DNA from: Tremella fuciformis
Lineage: Eukaryota; Basidiomycota; Tremellomycetes; Tremellales; Tremellaceae
Direction: 5' to 3'
DNA length: 64,000 nucleotides
NCBI GenBank assembly: GCA_032768795.1
Contig: CP136495.1
Span: 436,501-500,500, forward strand
Part shown: positions 1 to 8,973 of the stretch, piece after piece
Layout: each line of letters opens with the position of its first letter
Numbering within the stretch: the stretch's first letter is position 1
Position numbers and translations under genes: made by a program
Notes under the pieces: model-generated
The model's input: the letters and a program-made list of their open reading frames with translations, nothing else
The model's database searches: none
Told to the model about the DNA's origin: nothing

Positions 1-961
1 GCACATGCTGCTCAGGAAACGCTTCTCCTCCTTCTCGGTCATACCCCAGATAACAACTGTTCCGTATTCGAAGAGGAAGACATCCGGTACCCATTCTTCC
101 TCTTCGAAATCGTCATCATCCCCACTATCGACCGTCTCTTCCTCGGTCAGGCTTTTCCGTCGTCCGCCTCCAGGCCGTTTCGAGAACCCTGTTCGTCGCT
201 TGGTCTCTTTCTGCCTGTCCACTTTGGCATTCTCCCCATCCATCTCAGAGTTGAGATTCAGAAGATCGGCCTCAGGAATAGATCGGGAGTGTTGCGGTTT
301 CAGTGCTGGAGATCTGAAGCCGGACGACGCAGATGGAGGCGGAAGGTAAGGAGTGTGAAGACATTCTGCGTCGAAGATCCGCGGATGTGTGCGGTAGGAA
401 GCAGGACGGGCAGAAAGGAACGCATGCAGGCCGACGAGGTTGTACGATCTGTACGATCAGCCTCTCATAGGGCGCAGACTCATAGGGTCCGCTCACGCTG
501 CAGTACAGTACGCTGTGACCCTAGGTAGCTTTGCCTTCTCCGTTTTGGTCAACTTCTGCGCATCTCGTCTGGCTGTACCGGCTGGGATCTGTGAAAGGGG
601 TGTGTAGAACTGCCGCGTCAGTCATAAGTAGGTTAGAAACCACCTTATGCCCACTTGCACTCCTTCTGACCCGTCGTCTTCCATCATCCTCGCCCTACGA
701 TCCTCATCCTCCTCTTCTTCTGGTATAGTCGGCGTGTCAGGCTGAGTGGGAAGGACCTTGAGTTCTGTGGGCTTCAGCACGTTGCTTCGGGGAGACAAAC
801 ACAGGACGCACTGCTCCCGAGCTTTGACGTTCTGCACCGGTCAGCGCCCTGTACACCCCAGACAGCTATCGGATGGCTCACCGCATCGGCTGCCTGTTCT
901 CTCTCCTCTGCTGAGGCAGCTGCGAGTAAGGCAGAGGGAGAGTATTGCTTGCAGGTGGCAT
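1..961 (-). CDS. RMD1/RMND1-family (DUF155) protein, 5' part, five exons, runs off left edge
   Basis: Host gene, partial. I read the exons (minus strand) as 961-882, 831-812, 764-655, 588-497 and 448-1; introns of 50, 47, 66 and 48 nt all have GT..AG ends and phases that join without a stop, giving about 250 residues. The ATG at 961 opens a short Pro/Gln-rich leader. Exon 4 ends with RVTAYCTAA and exon 5 starts SYNLVGLHAFL; after an acidic stretch (SGDDDDFEEEEW) comes DVFLFEYGTVVIWGM followed by EKEEKRFL. These blocks are the conserved N-terminal core of the RMD1/RMD8/RMND1 family, whose members act at mitochondria or in meiotic nuclear division; I cannot tell which paralogue this is. The C-terminal membrane helices lie outside the window. 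Exon 2 is a 20-nt microexon, inferred because it restores the family motif RTSK..(S)KL. It is the only host protein gene seen here. Confidence 0.85.
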
Positions 962-1340
962 GTTGGCGATCGCTCTTCGGTCTCCTCCCAGACAGTGCTA
1001 ATGACCGATTCTCCCCTGTATCGCGCGACGGCAATGAAGACTTGCCAGTGTCGAGCGAGCGAATGCAACCTCTGACGCAGAGAAGCAATGAGAGTGTTTC
1101 GATGGCAATTCGCAGTAGAAAGATGAGTGAGAAGCAATATGCCCAACACAATCGCCCGGTCGTCGCCGGACCGAGCTGGAATTGCAGATACATAGACATG
1201 ATCATTGAAATAGAAACACTGGATACATGCGCATCCACGAGTCCCGAGCATTCAATTGGGCATTCCCAATCAATCAGAATGCATAGACCGCGACCAAGGA
1301 GTGGAAGGCCAGCGCGGGCAAAAAGAACAAAAGAATCATG
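962..1340. other. Intergenic region between the RMD1-like gene and tRNA-iMet
   Basis: No reading frame here is convincing; the ORFs that cross it are antisense to the spliced gene or have no recognisable domain. It must hold the promoter and 5' leader of the minus-strand RMD1-like gene (ATG at 961), and at its right end the trailer and terminator of the tRNA. No obvious TATA box was seen. It shows no LINE or LTR sequence, so unrearranged host DNA reaches right up to the tRNA. Confidence 0.6.
1320..1324 (-). terminator. Putative RNA polymerase III terminator of tRNA-iMet
   Basis: Reading the minus strand from the tRNA 3' end, the first run of five T residues is at 1324-1320, 17 nt past the discriminator base, preceded by a TTTT run at about 1332-1329. 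T-runs of this kind terminate Pol III. Either could serve; the placement is inference from sequence. Confidence 0.55.
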
Positions 1341-1418
1341 TAACGTCTCCTAGTTTCGATCTAGGGACTTTCAGGTTTCAATATGAGCCTGACACGCTAG
1401 CCTCTGCGTCAAGACGTT
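1341..1418 (-). tRNA. Initiator tRNA-Met (CAT) with a 5-nt intron
   Basis: Minus strand 1418 to 1341. Acceptor stem AACGTCT/AGACGTT pairs 7/7, D stem ACGC/GCGT 4/4, anticodon stem TCAGG/CCTGA 5/5, T stem CCTAG/CTAGG 5/5, discriminator A. The D loop AGAGGCTA has the G18G19 pair. Initiator marks: A1:U72 pair and a T loop ATCGAAA (A54, A60) in place of TTCR. The B box GATCGAAAC fits GWTCRANNC. The anticodon loop is 12 nt; taking out TTGAA between positions 37 and 38 leaves CTCATAA, the usual initiator loop with anticodon CAT, so a 5-nt intron is inferred. Mature length 73 nt without CCA. A non-LTR retrotransposon (A1) ends at the base before its first nucleotide, so its natural leader has been replaced by retrotransposon sequence. 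Confidence 0.95.
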
Positions 1419-1554
1419 CATTCCCGAGCTAAAATACTCCGAGGATCTCCGGTTCCTCTCGGATCAGCCGGTGATCGGATCACCCGCCGTCCCGTATTCG
1501 CTATGAGATCTCTGCTCCTCCGCCTGTCAAGTCCAGACTCTGATGCTCACCGGA
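1419..1554 (-). promoter_or_regulatory. 3' UTR of LINE A1
   Basis: 136 bp between the stop codon and the tRNA, almost the same length as in B (138 bp) and E (142 bp). It contains a GATC-rich segment with short inverted repeats (CAGCCGGTGATCGGATCA region) that has counterparts in the B and E 3' UTRs (GATCAGCC followed by CCCGTGATKGGTC). Non-LTR reverse transcriptases commonly recognise a 3' UTR structure, so this is the likely template recognition element. It is also now the leader region in front of tRNA-iMet. Function is inference. Confidence 0.5.
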
Positions 1555-4500
1555 TCAAGACCGTGCCCCGGTCAAACCCAGCTTTCTCCTTTTTCCCGCC
1601 CGCCGATCAGCCGACAAGTCCGCCTCCGACGCCCGCCGTCGCTTCGAACGAGCCGTGTCTCCAACGTCGCTGATGCTGTCGTGACCGAGTTGTCGCGTTC
1701 GCCCTCGATCAGGTGCCGCCTCATCCTCTTTCTGCAAGATCCTGCTCGATGAACGCACTCCGCGCTGGTACAGCGGCATAACGTCCCGCCAGTGTGTTTT
1801 CGCAATCGCGGCCGCCAGACGAATGGCCATCTCGTGCGCTGCCTTAGCTTCTGCAACCCCTAGGGGATCCGGAGGTGGAATGACAACACCATACCAGTAC
1901 TGAGAAGGCCGCTCGGGGGTACCGTAGACGACGTCCACCATATAGCTCTGCCATGCCTGGCGAGCAACATCCTCGTCGCCGAAGCCGCTGTCAGCTCCCA
2001 CCCTTGCCCAGTGGCGCTGCACGGCGTCGTCGATAACCGAGTTACGGATGTCTTCGAAATGGGGACAGGCGACAAAGACATGCCGCTCGGTCTGAGAGGT
2101 GTGCCCGCAGAGCTTGCACGAACGATCCCGGTCCGGATCGGTGACATCGTGGAGCAACAGCCTGCCCGTCCGAATGAGGAACTGCAGGCGCGTTGAGGCA
2201 TGAGCTGCGGATCTGCGGTAGAAATAGGCGGGCGTTGGCGTCTGCTTCGATGGGGCGAAGCCAAGCCGCATCTTGAAAGTCGGCGTATGTCGCTGGAACA
2301 CCACGTCGTGGAGTCGGGTGGCCATGATCTTCGGCCACTCGTCTGGAACGTATCCCACGGCCGTGTCGTATGCTACGAACTTGGGCATGTACGCGGTCGG
2401 AGGCGGGATGAGGGTGGGCGCCAGAGTGCGATGTGCGAGCGCGGCTGACCGATCTGCCTGTTGATTGAGCAGGGAGGAAGGGTCAGTCTTATCGGTGTGC
2501 GCCTTGATGTGCGTAACGGAGCCAGCAAAACGACGGTACACGTCGTTCAGCCAGAGCAGGTACTCACTGGTTGGTCGACGTTTCCACGGGAACACATCGA
2601 AACCGGATGATCTGAGCGTTTTTACGGCCGTAACGCCGTTTGCGTAGTCCGTAACAAGACGTTGAGTGCCGGGGTAAGCGTGCGCTCCGATGGCGGCCGC
2701 GATCAAACCGACCAGTTCACCATGTCGAGACGTTGCTGCCTGTCCGATGAGAGAGAAGGAGGCCGAAGATGGACCAGCGACCGCCGCGGTGACGTCGTAC
2801 CCGCCTTCCGGGCGCGGTACTGCGCTTCCGTCAGACGCCCACAGTCCTGGCCCATTCTCCGGGCTTCTGGCAAATGCAGCCTGTATGTTCAGCGTCATCT
2901 GCGACTTACGGTCCTTCCGACTGGTCAAGGGCGACTTGTCGTTGTAGACAAGGTCGACCAAGTCCAGCTTGCGAAGCCAGTCAAGCACAAGCGGATTCTT
3001 CCGCCGATCGTCCCCCATTCGCGGATCGTCACAGAACGCGCCCTTATACACGTCGAAAGCAACAGAGGGATTGATGGTGTCAAAGTAGTGAAGGAACTGC
3101 CTGTTGCGATACGGCAGCAGCGACGCGGCACGCCTGGCGACGTGTTGCATGCTTTCGCGCGGCAAGTCCGTCTGATCGGTGTCGGTGATAGCGAGACCAG
3201 AGAGCTTAAGGTATTCGGCAGCGGCCAGCCAAGAGGTCGGAAGGTCAGGCTTCTTCGCATGGTCGTTTAGAGTGACACCGGGTCGCTCGAGAGGAGGGAC
3301 GCATCGATTGTGCTGACACTGCCAGTTAGCAAGGACGATGGATGCGGCTACCCGCATCGGCTCGAGATGATGATTGAGGGCTCTCAACACATTCTCCACA
3401 GCGATGCGGCCGTTCAGAACGTAGAACGAGGGAAAGCCGAAGCCCTTGTAGTCGAGAGGCAGGGAGAGGATCGCAGTGCGGGTGTATGGTACCTTCATCG
3501 CGTTCGTTATCTTCAGCGTCACCGCGGCATCCACCGCACTGGCATGCTTGGGAAGCAGTGGCTGTAGGTGGAGCCTCGGCAATATCCGGGGAAGGATGAG
3601 AGACCACGTAGCCTTTGCCAGCAAGGAAATTGGGTACTCAGCGTTTGTGGGTATAGGTATTGCGTCGATGACGGCCAAGATGGCCTTCAGCGACTCGGTC
3701 GGATCAAGAAACGCCGTGCGTAGAATCTTTGGCGTGCTGGTAACAGGTATGCGCCGCTCAACGCCAGCTATGCGGAGGCAGATGTCGGAAGGGGGGTTCT
3801 TAACGGCACCGAGCTGGAACGCCATCGTCTTCGCACCCCAGTCGGTCCGGACGTCGTACCTGCGCTGAAACTCCTCACTGCGGGAAACATACCTCTCGAG
3901 ATTCTCCACACTGGTTGCAAATTTGATGGAGTCGTCGAGAACCTCAACGTCTCGGAGGCGGAGACCGCCTTTCGGGCGATCCGTTCGTATGTGGAGGACC
4001 TTTTTGCGTGAGTTCACTGTCTCTATGATTGGTGCAGCTTGGTCCGATAGCTCCGGCAGCCCTGCCAGCCAGTGGTGCTGCATGGCCATGGCCAAGGTGT
4101 ATTTGATGCAGCTCGATGGATCACCTTGCTTGGTTTGGCCTGTAGTCAGAAAGTCTCGCTTACCCACACCATCCTGAGACTTGACGCGAAGCGATACTCC
4201 GGCTGTTCTCGCAGTCTCAAACGGTAGGACGTGCCCCAGGCCAAAGAATGTGAAGGAATCAACTGTAGCCGAGCTGTGGAGGTTGTCGAAACCCTTCTCG
4301 TGATCCTGTATCAGCCCCCATATCACATCACCATTCAGCCGGGCTGAGTGGTCTACTTCTGCCATGAACTGGGTGAGGTCACTGGACCTCACGCCACGCT
4401 GGGTGGCGATCTGGGTCGGCGGGAGTAGGCCGCGTTGCCAGACATACTCATGCAACCGGATCGTGTACCAGGAGCTGACCACGCCGTAGAGGCAGTTGCC

Positions 4501-7500
4501 GAATACGATACCTCTGTAGTTGCGGGGATCGGTGACGTCACCCCGCTTGAAAAGCGGCGAGATGAAGTTTTCCTTGAGGCGAGAGGGGAAGTAGTTGTGC
4601 ACAATGCAGTAGTTGCAGAGGCGTAAAATGAGGGTAAGGAACTCCGTGCCCGTCTGCTTCAGCGCCCACTTTTCCCAGCCGTCAGGCCCTGGAGACGGTT
4701 TAGGATTACCTTTGCGAAGCGTGTCGTATAGATCATCAAGAGACATGATCGCTGGCCAGTCGAAGCGATTCTTGCCCGCGTTCTTGCTTTTGAAAGACCG
4801 AGCGGCTTCACAGTTGAGCCAGGGTTTCGAACCTGGCTCAGGATCAGCTCGATGGAGTAGGAGCTTCTCGAAATACCGCGTCCATGCCTCAAGCCGCGTT
4901 TGAGGCTCGGTTGCCAATACCTCCGATGCTGGTTCAGGACCGGGCTGAGCACTCCGGTCGAACACCATCCAGTCCGGAGGAGATAGGACCGCGCTGGTGT
5001 CAGCTATCACGCCATTTGAGGGCACACGGAACCCGAAGGTGCTGTCCCCAGCTGATAGCCCTTTGCCATCGGGCCCGATGACTTGCAGAACAGGCGGATT
5101 TGTGATTGAGACTGGTTCAAAGAGTTGGCGGATCGGTCCGCCACCGAGGACACGTTGAAACTCCTCTTTGGTGGCCCGGGATGCAGATTTGGCGAGGGCA
5201 GCGCGAGTCGCCTTGTGAAGCTCCTTTGAGACGACGTGTCTGGCGCGCCTTACCTGCTCCACGGACGGATCGCGCGTCATGGCATGATGACAAGCTTCAT
5301 CCCAGACATCGCGAGCCTGCGGACGGGCGGCCAGGAAGGCTTGAAGACGCCCCTCATCCATCGCGCGTATCAACTTACCATACATCTTCATCCTGACCGC
5401 TATCGCATGGCATTCGTCGTTTGCCCCCAACCGGAGACGATCGTTGACTCTCGAGCCTTTGCGCGGCGAAAATATGGCCTTGCTGGCGGTGGTTAGCGTA
5501 CGATGGCAGTAATCCAGTAGTTCATCAAAGTCACTGTCGGCCTGGATGCAGCCGTCCGAATCGGGCAGTGGCGGATCGAATCGCATCTCTGACTCTATCA
5601 GCTCTCTGAAATTCGTGTACTTCTCTTTGGCACGGTCAGCTTTCGGGCGTCGGAGTCGAGGAGGCGCGAGGTTGACCACTCTGTGAGTTGTGGGAGTGAG
5701 AGCGCCTATGGAAAGTTGAGCTAGCACCGGGCGATGATTGGTGCCAGGAATGTCGAGATCCCCAAGGGCTTCAATGCCTTTTGGCGTCACATCGCGATGT
5801 ATAGCAAAGCGATCAAGGATCTTGAACGACGCATTATCGTGCCAGCCTCGGCAAGTCCAATCGCGGGTGACACGTATTCGGCGTTGCTGTTCCCATACAT
5901 CGGTTGCTGCGATGTTAGCCAGAAAGCGCCGGTAGGCAGAACGGTAGAGTCGTGAGACGATCTCATTGTACTTCTCTGACCCTTTGCTGTTCTCCCAAAC
6001 GTGCAGATAGGTGTTGAAATCGCCGCCGATGATAAACGGATGTGTAGAGCCGGCCACAGCCTGGACAGCGCTCCAAAAGGCATCCATGTCAGTGTGGCGA
6101 TCGCGACTGCTGGCGGTGGGAGCATATACCCCTACGATCCGCACCTGTTTCGGTCGTCCCAGTAGATCGGCGAGCTTGAGGTCTACAGCCGTGATCCTAC
6201 CTGAGCCTATACCAGTGGATGGTCCGGCAATGTGACGCACCACTGCGATAGTCTTACTCACCAGTATGGCTACTCCCCGACTTTGGCGGGCTGGCGAACG
6301 CTCAAAGTAGACATTGTAGAACCTTCTAAGGTCGAACTGGCGCATCGGGTCGAGCGGGACATGGAAGATCTGGTCAGGGCCCTGCCACGTTTCGGTCAAT
6401 ATCAGGATATGTGGGAAACAGTTGGATATCATTGCCAGAATGGCTAGATCCTTCGTGCGCTCACCTTTGAGTCCGTTACAATTGAGCGTCAGTATCCTCA
6501 GCGGGTCAGGATTCGCTGCAACAACGTTTAGCAGTAGCAGACCCAGGACAAGCTTCAGCCAGAGAGGAAGGATCGCACGGCGAGTAGGGAAAATAGCCTG
6601 TGCCGGCATAGAATGCCAACTCGCGGCGAAGTGAGAAGGTGGTGTGCTGAGCGGTGCATTCGGCGAGCGTCGGAAGCGGAAGCGTGTATAGGAGCGGAGA
6701 AGGATCAAGCAAAAAGCCACAATCGAGAACACATCCGGGCACGCACCAGGCCTCACCCCGCCTTGCGGCCCTTTGCAATCAGTAGGAGGGTGGGAACACA
6801 CTCGGCGACTTACGTCCATATCCCAATCACCTTCAATTCCGTCGTCGCGGGCACCGTCAACGGTGGCCGACTTCTCAAGCGCAGATTTCGAGGGTCCAGC
6901 GACAGGTCCGTCCGGGTGGAGAAGGTCGTCCGGGACGTCGAGAAGCTCCTCTCGATCGTCACCTACCTCCCCGTCCCCGAAGCCCATGCCACCATGCTCT
7001 TCGTCATCATCTTCGTAGCCGTCGAACTCTGCCTCTGCGTCAAGTGCTTCACCAGGAAGGTCACTGTTCTCGTCCGTCACGTCCTCGAAACGAGCCTCAG
7101 GGGCGCTGGACGGCAGAAGGAGTCTGGGAACAGGGACATCAGGAAGCTCGGGAGCGGGCCTGGCTGCGTCGTTCAGCGTGTTCAGCTCAGCGCGCTTGGC
7201 TTCCAAATTCGCCTTCGCAGACTGAATTTGGCCCTGCACTCGCGTAATGGTGATCTGCGCGAGACTGGCCATTGCGCCGCTGACATCCGACTTCGTGGCC
7301 GACCAGAGGGCTTGTTCCTTGTGCGAATTCTCCAGTTTGTCCTCCAGCTGCTCGACGTTTCGTCTCTCGAATTCGATGGCGGCCTCGACAGACGCAATCT
7401 TGCGAGTGAGCTTCGCATCGTCGGCTTGCCAGCGAGAGTGAAGCATCTGATAGCGTTGTGACGCAGCGGTCCACTGGAGCATGTAGGATCCCATCGCCTC

Positions 7501-8973
7501 GGTCTTCTCTTCACGCCTCTCGAGCTTCGCTTCCATCGTCTTCTGCCACGCTCGCGTCTGCTCAGTGTTGTCCGCGATCTTCTTCTCCTGAGCAGCACGC
7601 TTGCGCGCCGCATCCTCTGTGACCTGCTTGTTCACCCTGAGGTTGTTACAATTCAACTCGTACACGAGCTGATACGGCGGGACGACCATCGGTGTCTGCT
7701 GGCAGATGAAGATGGACAAGGCAAAAGATGTAGGAGTGGCGATAAACCATTTGCCGTGAGCGCGGCGGTGATCGGCGAGGAGGGCCTCCTCAGTCGAGAA
7801 CTTCTTGTTGTATTCTGCGACCCAACCCCACAACTCGGTGAGGAGTGTGGTTTCGGACAGGCGCCCTGCGCCGTACGCGGCGATGGAGCAGGCATTGGTC
7901 GGGAACAGCACCGTCGTAGAGGGCTCGAATGTCACAGTGTAGCCCTTGTATTGCCATTGCTTCCCGCGGGCGAGCGCATCAAACTGCTGGACCGAGGTCG
8001 GGTGAAGGAACTTTACCTGCCTCTCGTGACGAAGGCCGTTGTCGCGACTGTACTGGAAGCGGCCAAATGTCGCCACGAACGGGTGCTTGTACTCAGTGCA
8101 GATGTCTTTGATAAAGGCAGACGCGTCGACCTCCTTCAGATCATCCTTAGGGTGATCATTGTTCTTCTCAAAGAAGAAGTCGCCGACTGCTCGAGGATCG
8201 GTTTCCTTTCCACACGCCCAGTACGCTTCCACCTTCTTCGATAGCAACCTTCGGCGCAGTCTGTCCATGACATCGGGGTCGTCGGCGCCAGCCTGTCTGG
8301 CCTCCTGCGTGAACACGACTCGGGCAGTGGACTGATAGGCGGCAATGCGTCCCGTCAGCCCAGACTCACCCTCGCGTACTTCGAAGAGCTTGAGGTCGAT
8401 GAAGTCGGGTTGACCGGGAGAGAACGTCTTCGCGTCGACTTTGTTGGCGTCCCGCAAGATAGCAGCACCGTGGTGAAGAGCATCATCGGTTCTTGCATGC
8501 CTCAGCGCGAACAACCTCAGATCCTTCGGGGAACCGTCGTCCCCGTCAGACCATGAGGCCGGCGCGCCTTCGGCCAAGACAGCAGCCAAATGAGTATCGG
8601 CGGTGGAAGGTTCCTTGGCGAGGTCCGGGGGCGAGGCACGAGCGATCGACGTCGTGTCTACCCCCGCAAGCCAGTTGTCGTCAGTCGACTCCCCTGGCTT
8701 CTGGGTAACAGGCTGAGGTCTAAGACTGGAGGGCTTAGATGGCGTGATGGTAGCTTTCGGATTCTTCGCAGCACCAGGACGAGGAGGCAGGGAGGTGTTT
8801 CCGGGGGCAGTGGTGTGGCTACCGGCTGCGGAGACCTTGGGAGGTAGGCCCTGCTTGGCAGCCGTCGTAGCCTTGTTGGCAGCGATCTGCGAAGGGGTGT
8901 TCGGGCGGAATAGGCGGCGAGGCGCAGCCGTGGTGGTGTTCATCGGGGACGAAGGTCGCTTCTGGGATGACAT
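1555..8973 (-). CDS. LINE A1 polyprotein: ORF1-like region, EEP endonuclease, reverse transcriptase, RNase H
   Basis: 2,472 codons if started at the ATG at 8973 (MSSQKRPSS). Residues about 1-150 are basic and Pro/Ala-rich, about 455-600 coiled coil, then an acidic tail to about 720: an ORF1/gag-like part without zinc knuckles. A second ATG at 6609 starts a hydrophobic stretch (LPLWLKLVLGLLLLNVV) directly before EEP motifs LRILTLNCNG, TETWQ, GGDFN and GTNHRPV (Asn where SDH is usual). RT follows: NYRGIVFGN (about 1480), DHEKGFDNL (1560), KQGDPSS (1615), VLDDS (1678; LDD, not YADD). RNase H has DGSA, GEL, TDYANG, KAHT and ADRSA (2047-2170); then CKLCG..H....CPHF (CCHC) and a basic tail. No stop separates the ORF1 and EEP parts, so either a fusion or two start sites are possible. 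The frame even stays open upstream to an ATG at 10,173. Domain set is Tad/I-like; clade not assigned. Confidence 0.85.
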   Translation of the reverse strand: MSSQKRPSSPMNTTTAAPRRLFRPNTPSQIAANKATTAAKQGLPPKVSAAGSHTTAPGNTSLPPRPGAAKNPKATITPSKPSSLRPQPVTQKPGESTDDNWLAGVDTTSIARASPPDLAKEPSTADTHLAAVLAEGAPASWSDGDDGSPKDLRLFALRHARTDDALHHGAAILRDANKVDAKTFSPGQPDFIDLKLFEVREGESGLTGRIAAYQSTARVVFTQEARQAGADDPDVMDRLRRRLLSKKVEAYWACGKETDPRAVGDFFFEKNNDHPKDDLKEVDASAFIKDICTEYKHPFVATFGRFQYSRDNGLRHERQVKFLHPTSVQQFDALARGKQWQYKGYTVTFEPSTTVLFPTNACSIAAYGAGRLSETTLLTELWGWVAEYNKKFSTEEALLADHRRAHGKWFIATPTSFALSIFICQQTPMVVPPYQLVYELNCNNLRVNKQVTEDAARKRAAQEKKIADNTEQTRAWQKTMEAKLERREEKTEAMGSYMLQWTAASQRYQMLHSRWQADDAKLTRKIASVEAAIEFERRNVEQLEDKLENSHKEQALWSATKSDVSGAMASLAQITITRVQGQIQSAKANLEAKRAELNTLNDAARPAPELPDVPVPRLLLPSSAPEARFEDVTDENSDLPGEALDAEAEFDGYEDDDEEHGGMGFGDGEVGDDREELLDVPDDLLHPDGPVAGPSKSALEKSATVDGARDDGIEGDWDMDVSRRVCSHPPTDCKGPQGGVRPGACPDVFSIVAFCLILLRSYTRFRFRRSPNAPLSTPPSHFAASWHSMPAQAIFPTRRAILPLWLKLVLGLLLLNVVAANPDPLRILTLNCNGLKGERTKDLAILAMISNCFPHILILTETWQGPDQIFHVPLDPMRQFDLRRFYNVYFERSPARQSRGVAILVSKTIAVVRHIAGPSTGIGSGRITAVDLKLADLLGRPKQVRIVGVYAPTASSRDRHTDMDAFWSAVQAVAGSTHPFIIGGDFNTYLHVWENSKGSEKYNEIVSRLYRSAYRRFLANIAATDVWEQQRRIRVTRDWTCRGWHDNASFKILDRFAIHRDVTPKGIEALGDLDIPGTNHRPVLAQLSIGALTPTTHRVVNLAPPRLRRPKADRAKEKYTNFRELIESEMRFDPPLPDSDGCIQADSDFDELLDYCHRTLTTASKAIFSPRKGSRVNDRLRLGANDECHAIAVRMKMYGKLIRAMDEGRLQAFLAARPQARDVWDEACHHAMTRDPSVEQVRRARHVVSKELHKATRAALAKSASRATKEEFQRVLGGGPIRQLFEPVSITNPPVLQVIGPDGKGLSAGDSTFGFRVPSNGVIADTSAVLSPPDWMVFDRSAQPGPEPASEVLATEPQTRLEAWTRYFEKLLLHRADPEPGSKPWLNCEAARSFKSKNAGKNRFDWPAIMSLDDLYDTLRKGNPKPSPGPDGWEKWALKQTGTEFLTLILRLCNYCIVHNYFPSRLKENFISPLFKRGDVTDPRNYRGIVFGNCLYGVVSSWYTIRLHEYVWQRGLLPPTQIATQRGVRSSDLTQFMAEVDHSARLNGDVIWGLIQDHEKGFDNLHSSATVDSFTFFGLGHVLPFETARTAGVSLRVKSQDGVGKRDFLTTGQTKQGDPSSCIKYTLAMAMQHHWLAGLPELSDQAAPIIETVNSRKKVLHIRTDRPKGGLRLRDVEVLDDSIKFATSVENLERYVSRSEEFQRRYDVRTDWGAKTMAFQLGAVKNPPSDICLRIAGVERRIPVTSTPKILRTAFLDPTESLKAILAVIDAIPIPTNAEYPISLLAKATWSLILPRILPRLHLQPLLPKHASAVDAAVTLKITNAMKVPYTRTAILSLPLDYKGFGFPSFYVLNGRIAVENVLRALNHHLEPMRVAASIVLANWQCQHNRCVPPLERPGVTLNDHAKKPDLPTSWLAAAEYLKLSGLAITDTDQTDLPRESMQHVARRAASLLPYRNRQFLHYFDTINPSVAFDVYKGAFCDDPRMGDDRRKNPLVLDWLRKLDLVDLVYNDKSPLTSRKDRKSQMTLNIQAAFARSPENGPGLWASDGSAVPRPEGGYDVTAAVAGPSSASFSLIGQAATSRHGELVGLIAAAIGAHAYPGTQRLVTDYANGVTAVKTLRSSGFDVFPWKRRPTSEYLLWLNDVYRRFAGSVTHIKAHTDKTDPSSLLNQQADRSAALAHRTLAPTLIPPPTAYMPKFVAYDTAVGYVPDEWPKIMATRLHDVVFQRHTPTFKMRLGFAPSKQTPTPAYFYRRSAAHASTRLQFLIRTGRLLLHDVTDPDRDRSCKLCGHTSQTERHVFVACPHFEDIRNSVIDDAVQRHWARVGADSGFGDEDVARQAWQSYMVDVVYGTPERPSQYWYGVVIPPPDPLGVAEAKAAHEMAIRLAAAIAKTHWRDVMPLYQRGVRSSSRILQKEDEAAPDRGRTRQLGHDSISDVGDTARSKRRRASEADLSADRRAGKRRKLGLTGARS

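Noticed and set aside
1..349. Plus-strand ORF 5-349 (114 codons)
   Set aside because: It is antisense to the RMD1-like exon 5, whose protein motifs are clear.
6510..6810. Spliceosomal intron between ORF1 and EEP of LINE A (GTAAGT near 6,809, CTAAAC...TTGCAG near 6,515)
   Set aside because: The signals look good but the phases do not join the two frames (donor phase 0, acceptor phase 1), and the matching signals in E are also out of phase, while the unspliced frame is open.
6613..7461. Plus-strand ORFs of 200-300 codons (for example 6,613-7,461, 10,314-11,225, 2,662-3,270)
   Set aside because: They lie opposite intact LINE coding sequence, have biased composition and recur only because the LINE recurs. 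They are shadows.
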